This document shows, in pieces, positions 1-13,881 of a stretch of 64,000 bases of DNA. The stretch lies in assembly GCA_021234155.1 (NCBI GenBank), contig JAJEKV010000039.1, positions 7,763,077-7,827,076 on the forward strand, read 5' to 3'. The position numbers and the translations under genes are program-made. The notes under the pieces were generated by a model, which worked only from the letters and a program-made list of their open reading frames with translations, was not told the origin of the DNA and made no database searches. This DNA is from Isoetes taiwanensis (taxonomy: Eukaryota > Streptophyta > Lycopodiopsida > Isoetales > Isoetaceae). The stretch's first letter is position 1. Each line of letters starts with the position of its first letter.

Positions 1-2940
1 TTCGCCTCTTTCTCTGTCTGTGTCTCCCCTGCCACCGCCTCTTCAATGATGCAAACAATTGCAAAGTGATAATGCCACGGCGCTTATGATCAATGGCAAG
101 TTTGCAGAAAGATTGGAAACAGCTGACCGTTTCTAACACCTTTCGCTGCAGTTGATCAATGGCGAGCCCCTGACGGCGGGTGCTCACCTTTCTTTAATGG
201 TCTAAAAACCATTATACATTTAATTAGTTGCCCTCTAAAGAAAAAACATTGTCACACAATGTCCTGAGGCAAACTAGGGTAAAACTAGGTAACCATAGCA
301 ACTATGCTTACTAATTAAACATCTCACCCAATCCTGCTTTTATGTTCTAGCACATCTACCCATCCATTGTAACACATAGCGGGTAGAACATTATGTATAG
401 AATTAATAGATCATAAATATTAACAATAGCTCCAAATCAATGTAAAGAAATTCTCGAGAACATTTTCAAACGTAGTATCTTGATCTGCCTAATTTGGTTC
501 ACTTAGATATCAAGTACACCCATGGAGGCATATTCCTAAAAAGTTACTTGATAAGAAGTTGGATGCAATTTTATGAATCATCACAACAACTTTGATCAGA
601 CACTTACCCCCTAATTTTGGGAATTTCGCTTCGTGATACTTTGGCAAAATGCGCCGGAGGTCTATTCCGCTTAAGGCCAAAGTCGTCGCCTTTGTTAATA
701 ATTTTCGCCACACGCAAGGACACCATGTAGCAATGACCTGGCAAACAGTTTAGTAACCAATTGGCAAGAGTCGGCGCTAGTCTCACGCTTCATTCTACTC
801 GATGGTGAGACACCGCACACGCGTGCTTAATACCTTTTCCGGCCGGTTTTAATGAATGTTTGTTTTATTGTCTCAAACATATTTTACCCATGGTATTATA
901 CCCACGCTTTTAGATCTATTTATCAATGCCTTTAGGCATAAAATAGAATATCCCACACCGGTGTTCTCTAGTATAAGGTATACTAAGATGCACTATAACC
1001 CTAGAACTAGGCAAACATACTACTATAACATACAATCTCTCCGTGTACATGGCAAGCATTGCAAAATTGTTTACCAGAATTTCAAGTTGTCATATTCAAC
1101 AAGTAAGCTCCAGATTATATCTAATGTATATCTATTATGGTTTACAGAGTTCATTTGGTCTGATAGAGCAAGCATCAAGATATGAAAGACATGTTGTGCA
1201 CATCTATAAGTACTGTATGGTTCCAAGATCTCCCTATGGGCCAAATTCTGCTATATATTGATAGCCTGTATTGGCACTCTTATCCAAGTGACTATGATAT
1301 ACCGCCAACGAAAGGCAAAAATTAAATTTCAACTTGCCCAACGCAAAAGTGACACATATAAATTCCTCTTATTTTAAGTAGCATAGCCATTGTTACGTGC
1401 CACACTCCTATTCAATCTAACTACCAATCTCTTATGTCGCCACTCAACATTCTCGATTTCTGAAAGGAAAAATGGCAAATCATATTGCTGTATAATTATC
1501 AAGCTTTGAGATTTTCTCAAATATTGGCCATTTAAATTTAACTTATATGATATCCAAATAAATAAAATGAGTTGAGAAAATTCATATTCTAATTCTACAT
1601 AATATCCAACAATAAATGAGTTTGAGAAAATTCATATCCTAATTCTACATTAAGATTTCCCATCATTCTAACATATCATCCTACAAAATCATAGGCAACA
1701 CACACAAATTTTCCATAGCCCATAGCAACATCTTTGCTGCCAACCTAGAACAGTAGAAGAGCCGCGACTACAACTTGGGAATTTGATCATAGATTGGTCT
1801 AAGTGCTTAAAAATGTAAAATCAAGCACCAAGTCGATCTAGTTGAAGAAAAATTCCTCGCAATAAATTATTGAAAATGAGTTTGTCTTACATCGCCTTAA
1901 CATCAAGCCACTATTATCGCTTCATCTGCTCAAACTTTAACTCACAGGCAACTATTGCAACCAATTTAATTTTAACATGGGCATTCATCATTCCTTGAAG
2001 AACTAGGTATGGATTTCTTGGTTACCCCCAATAAAGAAATCTCTACTTCTATAAGATCATCATTGATGCACTACTATAAACAAATGTGATTTTAAAATAT
2101 TTGCAACCATGGGTTTATGCAGGCATTTCACCAAATCTTGAATGAGGTTGCCTCGTGGCCTGGTGTGTTCGACAATCTCGACACCCCATAAATAAGCACC
2201 TTTATCGAAAAATACAAATTAGAGACAATTATCGTGCATCAAAGCCTCTACACGCCAAGCACATTTGGGTTTGATCCCTAAGGGAGAGAGTAGGGCGGCC
2301 CACGGCCACAAATTTGTATTAATATTAATTGATTTCACGTGATTTATTTTGGTATTGCATTGGCAAGCAAGAGGTCGCATCATAGATTGAACAATTGAAG
2401 CTATGTGATATAGCAATAACCGGGCCGGTGGTTTTGCACCATGCAAAATGTGAGGGTTTGTGTTTTTGCTATGTAAATGATTTAGTTCTTGGACTTTTGG
2501 AGCTTTGGAAACATCATGCAAGGGTGCTTTATATGATATTGATGGTCACTATGGAAATGGTATAGAAGTGTCTTATTTCATTGTATTGTGTATGACCTTT
2601 ATCGAAGGTCATAGTCAGTTCATTGTTTTATCAAGCTTCTCTCAATTTCTATTACTAATCATTAGGGTCTTTCGCTTCGCAGTTTGTGCCCTATTTCACT
2701 AGAACTTCAATTCTTTTCCTCGCTTTCCATCAAGAATGTGAGGCATCCATAGAGATGTGAGTACGAATGACAAAGATCTTGTCATTCTAGAGGATATTGT
2801 TTTGGTTATTTAAATGGTAATCTATACAACAATAGGATCAAAGTCTTCCCAATTGTGCCGTTTACTCTCATGGTCCCGCCAGATCTTCATCTAGAAACAT
2901 GCACTTTAGTTATGCAAAATGAGGCATATCTCCGCGGCTA
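1..2940. other. AT-rich stretch without gene
   Basis: Only short open frames without family similarity. The frame 856-1185 is AT-rich, lacks a recognisable domain and is not called. Apart from the tandem duplication at 1568 nothing was seen. Confidence 0.6.
1568..1655 (+). repeat. Short tandem duplication
   Basis: AAATGAGTT.GAGAAAATTC followed by ATAT.CTAATTCTACAT occurs twice, about 52 bp apart. Confidence 0.7.
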
Positions 2941-4479
2941 AGTTAAAATGTACGTGGTGATGATGTTTCAAGGCAAGTACTCTGGACAAATTTTTCCTCG
3001 AACTCGTGATGTGGAAGGTATGTTGCTTGTCATTTCAATTTCAATTTTCATGATGTTCTTCGCATGTGATAGTACTTCCATTTTGATGATCGCTCATATT
3101 GAAAAGGATACGAGAAAGAGAAGGGAAAAAAATTATAAATAAATGTTCCCTTAAGAGGCGTGACCGATGGACGCGAAATTTCACCCGCATGTTTCAACTA
3201 TTTGCTAATTTGATGATTTAATGTCAGCGGCGTATATTATAACTGGTATGCATTATTAAAAGTGCGTATAGTATCAAAAGTGGTAGAGTTTTGTCACTGG
3301 GTGCTATAGTTTCCAAACTAGAGTAGACCTCTTGGCTAGACCATTTAGGTCGCTTTAACTTGTCTATTGATGGTAAAATAATATCCAAGGGTGTCATTTG
3401 TTCTTTTAGCCAAGCCTTCATATAAGTTTAATACCATTTGGAGTGCTTAACGTGATGCTAGCTTGCTAGAAATGTTTTTTCTAGAAAATTAGAAAACTTC
3501 TACAATGTTTCCTGGCCATATGGTTTCATTGTTTCATGTGATTTTTCCTACTTTTGTATTTAGAGTTTTGGTGAGGAACACGCTTATGAGTATATTCTAT
3601 ATTGGTGCAGATATGCCGAGGTTAAGTTTAGAAAAAATACAATTTGCCTCTTTTGGTAAGTTCTTCAAGATTTATTGTAATTTATTCCGAGTGGTGTATT
3701 AATCCATGTGATATATATATTTTTACTTTTTTATCCATCCCGCTTCGACAAAGGTGGATAATGATTACATTTTTTATATTTTAAAGCCATTGCGCCTCAA
3801 AAGAAATGTTGGAAACTTTATGGTAATGCGAAATATGAATTCTAAGGTTTGGGTCAATGATCCGCCTAAAATTTGTCACGTATACAAGAAAACAGAATAA
3901 TAAAAACATATTTGAATAAATAAGAAGCTGCAAGTGTTGAAAATCAGGTAATATTCAAAGACGCGACTGAGTGCAAATGCAGAGGTTTTATCTATAAGCC
4001 TGATCATATATATATTTTTGATGAATACCTAAAATGCAGTCCCGCTATTTTAGAGTTTAAATTTGTTTTCTATGCATGCAAAAGGAGCTATAAATTGTAA
4101 ATTCTCATCAGTTTATATATTTAATTGTATGGCATTTGCCAACGCCAAAACATGATGTCTCCCCGATAGTTACCTACCGATTTCGATGAAGATCCAAGTC
4201 CGTGATGAATGTTTAGATCGTGAATAGGAACCGAACATTTTGGATTATTTTATTAGTAATAATAATTAGTAATGACATTATAATTCTAGAACATATACAA
4301 GCTAAGCATGTGTCAGGAGACGATGAATTTTATGATGGAGGAGAACATAATGATCATGAAATCGAAGTATGCATGTTAATGGTCAGCTAAATGGAATCTT
4401 CGCATATTGTAAAGTATTAATCTTTTGGTTTAAGTTGTAATACACTATAAGATGGAATCTGTTATTGTAAATTTCTAAT

Positions 4480-4496
4480 GAAACTCACTAGATTCT
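4480..4496 (+). repeat. Target-site duplication, left
   Basis: GAAACTCACTAGATTCT, identical to 5952-5968, borders the 4497-5951 insertion. Confidence 0.85.
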
Positions 4497-5951
4497 TTTT
4501 TGAAGGTAAGGAATTTTTTATATTATATAATAATAAGAGGTACAATGCTTCATAATTATGGAGGATTACTACAGGAGTAACCTCAACATCTTCGGGTCCT
4601 CTACAAGGCGTAAACTTATTAGTTACAGAACTTATTAGGCGCTAAGGCATACACCAATAAAACGTGTAAGATGTACTTGAAGTCGCTTCCTCGTATTTCT
4701 TCCACTTAGTAAATCCGCACAATGTGCATAATACATGGGCAAACCATGCCAAAGCCCCGAAGAAGAAACTCAAGCAGCAAAGTTATAAGGATCTTTCAAA
4801 GTAATGATAATCGAAGGCTATTTTCTACTTTTTATGTGTGCAAAGTTACCATCTAAATATGATAGCTCCAAACTGTGAAATGATGCTCAAGGCAAAGATT
4901 AGAGCAAGCACCGGGCTTCTTCAAACGCTTTAAGATTTTCTTCTGAGCATTCCAATTAAGCATATCAAGACTTAAATTGATATGAATTTCTTGGGTATAG
5001 CAAAGCATCAAAGAAAATGAGGCCGGCGATTCACTCAAGCCAAACATTTCAAGATTTGAGCATTCCCAATTAAGCATATCCTCGTCCTTAAATTATTATG
5101 AATTTCGGGTATATCAAGACCAAGAATTGAGTGCTTAAAGAATCAAGAAGCATGTAAGACCATCATACAACCCGCTGTCTTTCTCGTGATTCAAATCAAT
5201 TCTCACTAGTTTCTATTGATCCAAACAAATTTGCTATCCAAGAAACCTTTCTCCGCATCATGCAAACATAACCCTGCATCTCGCTTAGAAAGAAAGAGCT
5301 TTAAGAAAGAGTTTTACTCCATCTAGAAGAGATCCCGGATATGAGAAAATTTGAAGCTAGATCTATAAGAAGTTTCTCCCACCTGGATTTACGCCACATC
5401 TGCCTCTCCACCTTATATAGGCCAGACCGCTTTTCAAAGGTGTTTCTCAAGAAATCCACCATAAGCACCACAAGATTTTCAAGAATGATCCGTGAGCTTG
5501 TTCTTCGCAGTGCTAAATGTACCCTAATGATAAACCCGTGACGCGATTTAAGATCTTGAAGGATCACGTACAGACGAAAGCATGAAAATGGAATGGACAT
5601 AAACGTGACCGATGAACCTAAAAACCTCAATAATCCATGCAAGAGAGGGCAACTGCTCTTCATCCACATTTGCTCCAAAGCAAAGAGTGTAAAGCCAATG
5701 CTAGTGGCACATCTAAACCGTAAACCCCCACAAAACTTCTTCAAGAAACAAAGACGAGAGCAAAATTCGTGATTTTTGCAATGGCCGTGCCTCTCAAGCA
5801 AAGATCGGCGCGTAAAGATTAAGGTCAAGGTCGCTAAAAGAAGGTTTAAATGTGAAAGCAGGGTGGACTCCTTTCACTCGCCTAGTCAGCAGCGAGGCGC
5901 AGGCGCCAAGAAACGGCATTTTTGCCACGTCACAAAAAGAGAGAAAATTTC
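4497..5951 (-). mobile_element. 1.45 kb retroposed insertion with 17 bp target duplication
   Basis: GAAACTCACTAGATTCT at 4480-4496 is repeated at 5952-5968, and the paralogous segment has a single uninterrupted copy at 15441-15456 (the empty site). The insert starts with TTTTTT on the plus strand, a short poly(A) in the minus direction, so it was probably inserted by target-primed reverse transcription with its 5' end at 5951. A 175-residue open frame (5828-5301, minus) and weaker frames are present but match no family I recognise. An internal imperfect direct repeat lies at 4955-5000 and 5055-5110. It could be a processed pseudogene or a nonautonomous element. Confidence 0.75.
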
Positions 5952-5968
5952 GAAACTCACTAGATTCT
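5952..5968 (+). repeat. Target-site duplication, right
   Basis: Identical to 4480-4496. After it, the sequence continues exactly as in the undisturbed copy at 15457 (AGATGTTGAAAGAGTACAAG). Confidence 0.85.
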
Positions 5969-6800
5969 AGATGTTGAAAGAGTACAAGTTTTTACCACAA
6001 GAATCCTAGTGAAAATCAAGAATGTCACCTCAACATTTTAGAATTCAATACTTCAGAGCTGACATGTTTCATAGATTTCATTATTGTTGCAAACAGAGTG
6101 TATATATTTCTTAAAACAATATTATATGTTTGTTAGAACAATATCATAGGATTGACAAATAAATGTTCTTAGCATTACTCTTGCTACTAGAGTGTGTATG
6201 TTTGTTAAAACAATATTATAGGAGTATCTTAGCTACAACAAATAAATGTCCTTTGCATATTATACTAGAATATGTTTCAAACTGGTCGTGCTATATGTTA
6301 TATGCATGAAGAAAAAATATTTGTACGCAATTTAAAATATAGTAACATGCCTAAGCATGACATTTGCAATAATTCAATTTCAATAGAAGTATAGTAATAT
6401 GCCAAAAGCTAACGCGTAGATCTCATAGGCAATGCTAGAGCTCAAGGGCAACATAGGCATGGGATAGATTTCCTAGTATATTTACTGAATGACAAGTTGG
6501 ACATCCTTTAGATTTTTACAGGTGTGAATAACATAGGCATGAGATAGATTTACTGAATGGCAAGTTGGATATCCTTTAAATTTTCACAGGTGCAAATAAG
6601 CTAATGCAACAAGTGAGGAAACCGTTAAAGTGGAAAGCAAACCACAATGGAGGCATGAGAGGGATAACACCCTAGAACTCGGTTGTTATGCCCTACTATA
6701 ACAAACTGGGCCAATGTCTTATGATACTCTTATGCCAGAGTGTGTATGGTTATAAAACAATATTATAGGAGTATCTTAGCTACAACAACATCTCGTATAT

Positions 6801-6850
6801 AGAATAGAATAGAATAGAATAGAATAGAATAGAATAGAATAGAATAGAAT
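6801..6850 (+). repeat. (AGAAT)10 microsatellite, LINE tail
   Basis: Ten perfect AGAAT units. It borders the minus-strand LINE and matches the pentanucleotide tails at 34.8, 36.98 and 43.69 kb. Confidence 0.9.
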
Positions 6851-9800
6851 ATACATTAACGCCCCTCGTGCCGTGAGGCCCCTTTGACTTGTGTAAGATC
6901 CCATGAGCTCCCCAAAGTGGGTGTCACAACAAACAGACGATAGGACTATGTAGAGCCTTCTAGCTGCCTTGTTTTGTATACCCGATCGTGTTTATATAGC
7001 TGGCTTCGCCATACACACGTATCGCTATCACGCTGAAATCAGACTAGGCCTCTCTCGATTCGGCCAATAGTGTTTCATTATTAGCTCCTTTCTCTCAGGC
7101 ACCCCAAGGTCTTATTATCATCTCTTTTATAGCTTTCGCCATATCCGTGGAGTGTCTTTCTTTGTCCATCGAGTTGGCGGACCACTTAATCTCAAGTAAA
7201 TTTGGACCTTATGTCCGGTGGTAGACCGTGCAATCCTGACTATATGTGTACCTCGCCTTCTATTTTTCCTATGTCACATAGAAGTTTCCATATATTCGCT
7301 TTCCTCTCGGCTTCCTCGGCTTCTTATTTTCCACCTATCTTTCTCTTCTAATTCTAGATCGTGGCTCCCCATTCTCAACTCCAGCCAGCCGCTCCTCCTG
7401 CTGCTCCCACTGCATTGCTTTTGTATGTATTATGTCCTATCTGCCCCCCGATTGAAGGTTCCTACTAACCATTCCGCTTTTGGGCCCCTGCGGTGTCGTA
7501 TAGCCGCCTTCTCATTGCCCTCGTCATTCCATTCTTCGCCCCATCCATCCGCTTGTATAATATGGTTTAGTTGGGATCCTCCCATGCTTGCCGTCCACCT
7601 CGCCACGCCGCTAGTAAACCATCCCTTTGCCTTTTACTATGTGTTGCCTTGTCAATTCTATTGCCAATGACGAGGTTATCAAGTATTTAACCAAAATTTT
7701 AGTACCAAAAATTTCATTTGTATTCACATCAAACCATCAGAGTATTACGTAATCAAGTATTACCTCCCACGAAGTTATATACATGAAAGCCATGTATACA
7801 GATAACAAGTTGACAACATAAGATAACTATACACACGCGATGTTCGCCAAAGAATCAAACAAATTCTCGCATGCTTACACGTTAAAGGTAAATATGCATA
7901 AGAGTTATCTATCAAAGGCCGCATGTGAAGGCAACGCATCGACGGGACCGTAAGAACACACACATATGGAATCCACTACACGCATCTATGTCCTCTTCCC
8001 ATAACTCGTTGTCCTTCATTAGATACCGGGATTGTTCTTTTCCCATGCTCTCACCTCCATTGCCTTCCCCGTTTATATGATTGTTGCTAATGATGTACCC
8101 GCTTCACTGAATTCCCCACCGCCTATTGCCTCAAGATTCTTCCCCTGCTTTTCCCATTTCCTTCTCTCGGGATAGACTGTCCTATGTTTGCATCCTATGT
8201 TCCAGGTTTATGCTACTAATGTGCTGGGGCTAGGTATGTTTTGGTTTCAATTGGTGATTCTATCTAGTTACAAAGTAATTCATCATGATGTAATAATTGC
8301 CTATCACGTCTGAATCAAGAACCGCCCCTTTGACCACTTCCCCGCCTATGTGTGCCATATCCCAAATAATTGGTGATCCCGTGGTTTCCTCTAGTTCTGT
8401 CCCTGTATTTGAAGGGCTTGTGGCTTTTGTCTTTGCATCAAGGTCACTATTTTGTTTTGTCCAGTTGATCATTAACTCGCTCCAAACAAAACTCTTCTAG
8501 TATCTCTAGTATCTCCGTAGGCATTCCTTTTGGCTTTGGTCGCCATCATACCTAAGTCAGTCCGCATATATAGCATTATTGGGACTTTTGTTCTCCCTAT
8601 CATTGGTGCATCCCCTGCTCTCTCCCTCAAAAAATTCCCTCAGAGCATCTATGTATATCCCAAAAAGTGTGGGTGATAAGGCATCCTTGCTTTACTCCCG
8701 CATACAATCTATTGCTTCCCTTCCCCTCTTCTATTTTGGCATATACCTTTTGATATAGCCTTGCAATTGATCCTACTAACCACTGGGTGTTCTTTAGTCC
8801 TACGGCTAAGTAGGAGCTTATCTCTGCATCAGGTCGAAGGTTTTTGAAGTCCACGGCAAAAGATATATGATCTTTGCTGTTTCCTTTGCCTCGCTCTATC
8901 ATTATCTTTAGAGTCACTAGATGGTCCGTAGTCGAAGTAATCTCTGGCCGGAAACCAAATTTCGGCCTTGTGCTCGAAGTTTCAAGCTTCTAACCTCTTC
9001 AGCTTCGATCTAGTGTTTTCCGAACTATTTCAAGGACAATACCTAATCGAATTATGATGGTCCTATAATTACTCTGGGTTTTTCCTCTCTGTTTCCCCTT
9101 GCGGAGCGGAATTACCTTATTGAACCGCCATCTCTCGAAGGCCTCGAAAGTGTATTACCTCATTGAATATTTCGTTATGATCCCTACTATCCTGTGTTTG
9201 TACACTTTTCAACATCTCCAAGTAGCCCTCCATATAAATCCAAAGGCTTTTGTTATTTGCCATTCATAAGGCTCATGTAACTCTTCCTTGGAGGAAGCAA
9301 TGTGCCTACCTTCGGAGCCATGATTGGTGCGTGTTCTGCCTTGTATGACGCTCCGTGCATCTTGTCCGGGGCCCATTTCTCATTCTCGCTTCTTTTCCCC
9401 TCCCTCTCCTCCGCCGATGCACTTGCTTTCGCTCTTTAAACCTTTTTCATATTGTTCCGTATTCTAGGCCGCTTTTTCAAGTCCTCTACTAGTCCCCACT
9501 GGGTGGGGGCCCCAGCCCCATCTTCTTCCTTTTCGCAAGCATCTTCACATATTTGTTCCGGCTTTTTCTTGGTATGCCTCAGCCTCTTGCCTGCTTTGAC
9601 TTTTCTTCTCCTCGCTCCACGCATGCCTCGGCCGAACCATACCGACTCTCAAATGCTATAGCCCTTTTCCTCTTCTTTCCCTCCCTATCGCCGCTGGTCG
9701 CTTCTTCCAAGAGGTCACCCATGCTCCTCTCGCCCTTCCGCCTCTCCCACTCTTTTGTCTCTATTTTTCACCGTGCTTATGAATGCTCCCACTCTTTTCT

Positions 9801-9960
9801 CCGCCAATTTGACTACCGCTTATTCTCATAATTTCTTCTTTGCTTCGGTTTTCCCGCTTCTTCCACTCATGCCGCACTTATTTTGAGCTGCATGTCCTGG
9901 ATATCCCTTCCTCCTAGCGCCAATTTTTATTGCTTCCTCTATCATGGCCCAAGTAAACCT
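6801..9960 (-). mobile_element. Degenerate LINE (non-LTR retrotransposon), minus strand
   Basis: The minus strand carries decayed reverse transcriptase motifs: VIPLRKGK, NYRTI, GFRPEITSTTDHLVTLK..IERGKG and AVDFKN between about 9130 and 8840, then YAGVKQGCLITHTFW near 8700. Frameshifts and stops break it throughout. The 3' end is marked by ten AGAAT units at 6801-6850, which is an ATTCT tail in the element's own direction. The right (5') border near 9960 is an estimate. The Ser/Pro/Leu-rich plus-strand reading frames at 7.2-7.7 and 9.4-9.8 kb are shadows of this element. It lies within the direct-repeat array at 6.2-6.8 kb. Confidence 0.7.
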
Positions 9961-12900
9961 ATCACTAAACTATGACTATCCACTTGTACAATTGATGATT
10001 AAAAAGAACATCGAGAAAGATAATGGGAATAAAACACTATACAACAATTTATTGTGATAGTGGAATCCATAGCAAAGGAATCCAGAAATTGTAATGTCCT
10101 AATTCTATTGAATTTGACCAAAGAGGTAATACTTCAAGGGCAAAATGTCCTTTTTAATTCTTTTGGCAAATACTTGAATTCTCTTGTATGGGTTTGTGAT
10201 CCTTATTGCAAAACATAAAACCAATGGAAAGCCTTTTATGGTAGGTTTGTAATCTTATTGCAAAACATACCAAAAATGTTTTGCGGTAGGTTCCATGGAA
10301 CACTTCAACCTAACTAATCTCTTCTAAAATTTAAAGATTTTTTCTATTTGTGCTGTGTTCTTGAAGGTGCTTGTGGATGAAGACCTTCTCGCAACGTTTA
10401 TTCTCCAAATTTTGGTACAAGCTGGATATCGTTTTAGCTTATAATGGAGTTAGTATCCATGATATCATGAGGCTCATCACCGCTTCCTAAAGTGTTATAG
10501 GTAATATGATTTACAAAAAATAGCATGTAACTTAATAAAAGAGGTTTACCACATTCTAACATGCTAATTCAACTTCATCATCTCTGCTTCTATATAGTGA
10601 ATTGTAAAATGGAATGTTTCGCAAATATAGCCCTATGTTCCTCGCAAAAATTTTATCTTCCTCCTCGCCAAATTGTAAATTTCTAAACTTTGCCAAGCTA
10701 GATTTACCTCTTTAATGTAGAAAAATATCTCATAACTAAGTCTCCCCAACATGGCAATCGCATTTTGTAAGAAAATGTCATTACTCTCATTTCTACATGC
10801 TTAAAATTGTAGTTCATCCTCATTTGTACATGTATGTGGATTAGCCTTTTGAAATTGGAGAGTTCTAAAAGCAGTAGAGGTACACGTAGAAAGGCACCAT
10901 GAGGAAGAGCAAATGATAAGCAAAGACATTCCTGTAAGAAATCCAATATAGTAGCCAAACCATAAAACAAATAGGGAAACAAAAGCTACCTTAATATTAT
11001 GTCAAGCTTTCCCGCTTGATTATTAAAGCAAAGATATCTTTCAGCATAAAGAGAGAAACGCTGCCGGTGCCCGCATAAAATGGGACAGAGTTTATTATGA
11101 AAATTTGCCAAATATAGAGCCAGTCAGATCCATATCCCCGCTAGATGCTTACTTAAATTGAGCAATAAAACCAAGCAAAAATCCAAATGCTCTTATATGA
11201 AGGAAGAAACATAAGAATTAGAAAGTGCACAAATTAGCAATGATAAAATAAAAACTGGATATGTTCATGATTTTTCAAACCGCTTCTAAGTGAATCAGAT
11301 CCGCCTTTTGTCTCTCGCATATCTTTTCTACTTCCATATGTCCGCCATCAACATCTATGATGGAAACAACCAAGATTCTAACAATCGCACCTAAGGTTGG
11401 ATCAAGTAATAGAAAAACTGCTTAAACCGTGATTTTGCTTGTTCCTAAATCTATGAGAAAATGGAAAAGAACTAAACTCGCATTTATGTCTTGTCTCTGC
11501 CAACAAAGAAAGAAGTTGGAATCCTGCTTGTGTAAAAAAATTCTAGTTATAGGCGCCTTTTAAAGTCGGATTGATGTCGCTCTCAGAGACCCACATAAGA
11601 ATTCGCTGGTGGAAGAATCGCTTATAGAAAAGGCCTACCGCATGTCAAGTACAGACTCTTGCATATGCTAGTTGTTTTGCTCCAGTTCGGGTAGTTAATG
11701 AGCTACATCTCAAGAACTCCATCACCATATTGAACCTAACATTCTATCGCTATAAGGCCGTAGCTCCCAGAGAACGTAAAATCAAAAGCCCCTAAATGAT
11801 ACAAATCACGACATAATTGGAAAATCTGGGGGCTGTGCTATGGCGCAGGCCGCATTGAGTAATAAATTTGAAAGCGTAAACTATAAATCTACCGAGTCTC
11901 TAAAACGAAGTCACAATCCCTAAAATGATACAAACTCGCCTACCACCTTCTCACAGAAAAATCTACAGCTATGAAGCGCCATTTTCTACATTCAATCAAG
12001 AAAGCAATAAACCGGAATCCAGATAATCATAAGCCCGACAAGCACGCCTAATGTAGAAATGCACGCTTCGCCCCAAGTTTCAAGCAAACACCTTTGAACG
12101 CAACGCTTTCCAAGTCTAAATTCCAAATCCCCTTATTGTCAAGCAAGATTGAACCCAAATTTAAACAGTATCTTCAATGATCCACCGCCCGAGAAATCCT
12201 ACTCAAACGCTCAAAAGCCAGATGATTCTTTTTGCTACACCGCAAAAAAAATGGACATAATCCGGTTTCAAAACCCCTTCTCCCGCACGCAAAACCCAAA
12301 ACCAAAAATCAAGTCATGGAAAGAGAATCCATCCGCAAACATCAAAGAACATATTTGCAAGAGAAAATAAAAGAGCTTCAAAATCGCTAAGAGATCAACG
12401 CTCGGGAAGAAATCAACAAAAGAATGGATGAAAATATGTTTACCTCATTCAACTGGCGCCGTAATCCGGGCCACCTGTGAGGACGTTTGCCGGACGCCAA
12501 GGGGTTTCTTTGATGGGTGGGGAAATGAATGAAGGCGAGGCATCTGCATGTATGCATCCCCGCTGTAATAATGATGGTCCGCTAGATTAGGACAAAAAAA
12601 AAAAAAGGAGAAAAGAAAATGGGGAAAGAAGGGGAAACAAACGCGTATAATTCTACTTAATTTATTTGGGGAAAGTAGTGGAACAAACGCGTATAATTTA
12701 CTTTAATTTATTTTGTGGCCTGATTATAAATTCTCATCACAAATTTTGGCCCACATGTCCACCTACGTCTAAAAAGGAGGACACACCCCCAAACACAATT
12801 TAAGTAAGTAGATTCTTTGCATTTTATTTCTCTAGAAGCACTATAAATCGAAATATTTATGTACCAATGATCTAATGGGTTTATTGCTTAATGTTACTCG

Positions 12901-13881
12901 GTTCTTGTGTATGTAGTTATCAAGTACAGATTCACATGTCACACATCTCCCTCGCAATGTGAGTGGCTTGGGTTGTCCAAGGTGTTCTCATGGCTTGCAG
13001 CTAACAAAATATTCTCTTTTTGTTCCCCATGGTATATGTTTCCTAGATCAAGCATATAGCTGCGTGAGTTGGGATCAAGTATACATTGTTGCAAGAGTGA
13101 GAGAGGTTACAAGCTATATAGCATTATAAAGAGGAGAGGTTGAAGGTTAGAAAGAAAATCATAGGAGTTTTGCGTTTCACATGTTTTTACGTGATATGTT
13201 TGTTTTTAGGTCCAAGGGCCCAAAATTTTTTTAGTATAACAACCAAATACATAACATTAACTACCATTAACATTAATGAACACAACTATCGAAATCCACA
13301 TTTAAATTAAAATCCCCCTTAGACCCCTTTGGTTTGGGTGCATATTCACACGGGGTGACTTCGCAACGAGTCATGGATAGGTATATCCATCCCTTATTCC
13401 TTAATCTACACCGTGACGAAAGTTCCTCCTCGCTTGTGGGTATGCAAGTACAAAATTTGCTATACCGTATAACAAGATTTGTAAAATACTATAAGATTAT
13501 ATGCTTCCGTTTCTCCAACCCTACTGCACTCCATAGCCTGCTTAGCTATGGTGTGCCCCATTGGTATCCTTCCTAATTCTCGTTTCTATTAACCTCAGTT
13601 CCTCACCAAGCACTAAGACTAACATCCTAAACCCCCGTAAGGCTGCTCAAGTTTCTACTAGGGATCCCAAGAACAATTTTTAACATTTTAATAGAATGAA
13701 GTAACTATCCTGGATTTCCTAAGCATAAATTGACTAATTTCTGGCCTAATTATACTCATATCAGTTGAAAACACGAATTGGAATACAAGTCACGTATCAA
13801 TGAATTGCATAACGCTATATCCCTTCCCCCGCTTCCGGCCACGCATCGCCATCGCTAATTTTTTTTAAAGGACGCAAAGCC
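9961..13881. other. AT-rich stretch without gene
   Basis: Short frames only (10704-10982 minus, 12149-12370 plus), none recognisable. A T/A-rich tract with poly(A) at 12592-12606 and the 12619 duplication are the only structures seen. Confidence 0.55.
12619..12711 (+). repeat. Tandem duplication of a ~48 bp unit
   Basis: GGGGAAA.....GAAACAAACG followed by CGTATAATT.TACTT.AATT occurs twice in a row with small indels. Confidence 0.75.

Larger units (their letters stand above)
2946..6790 (+). repeat. Direct segmental duplication, left copy
   Basis: Matches 13882-16622 in the same orientation: for example GATGTGGAAGGTATGTTG at 3009 and 13940, GTTTGGGTCAATTGATCC-type sequence at 3846 and 14791, and TTGAAAGAGTACAAGTTTTT at 5973 and 15462. 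Similarity is interrupted by many short indels. This copy also contains the 4497-5951 insertion and ends in the 0.5 kb repeat unit (6163-6713) and part of a second. No intact gene lies in it; it looks like an old noncoding mobile element or a duplicated intergenic block. Confidence 0.75.

Noticed and set aside
7218-7670. 150-codon plus-strand frame
   Set aside because: It is antisense to the degenerate minus-strand LINE; Ser/Leu/Pro-rich composition and no domain.
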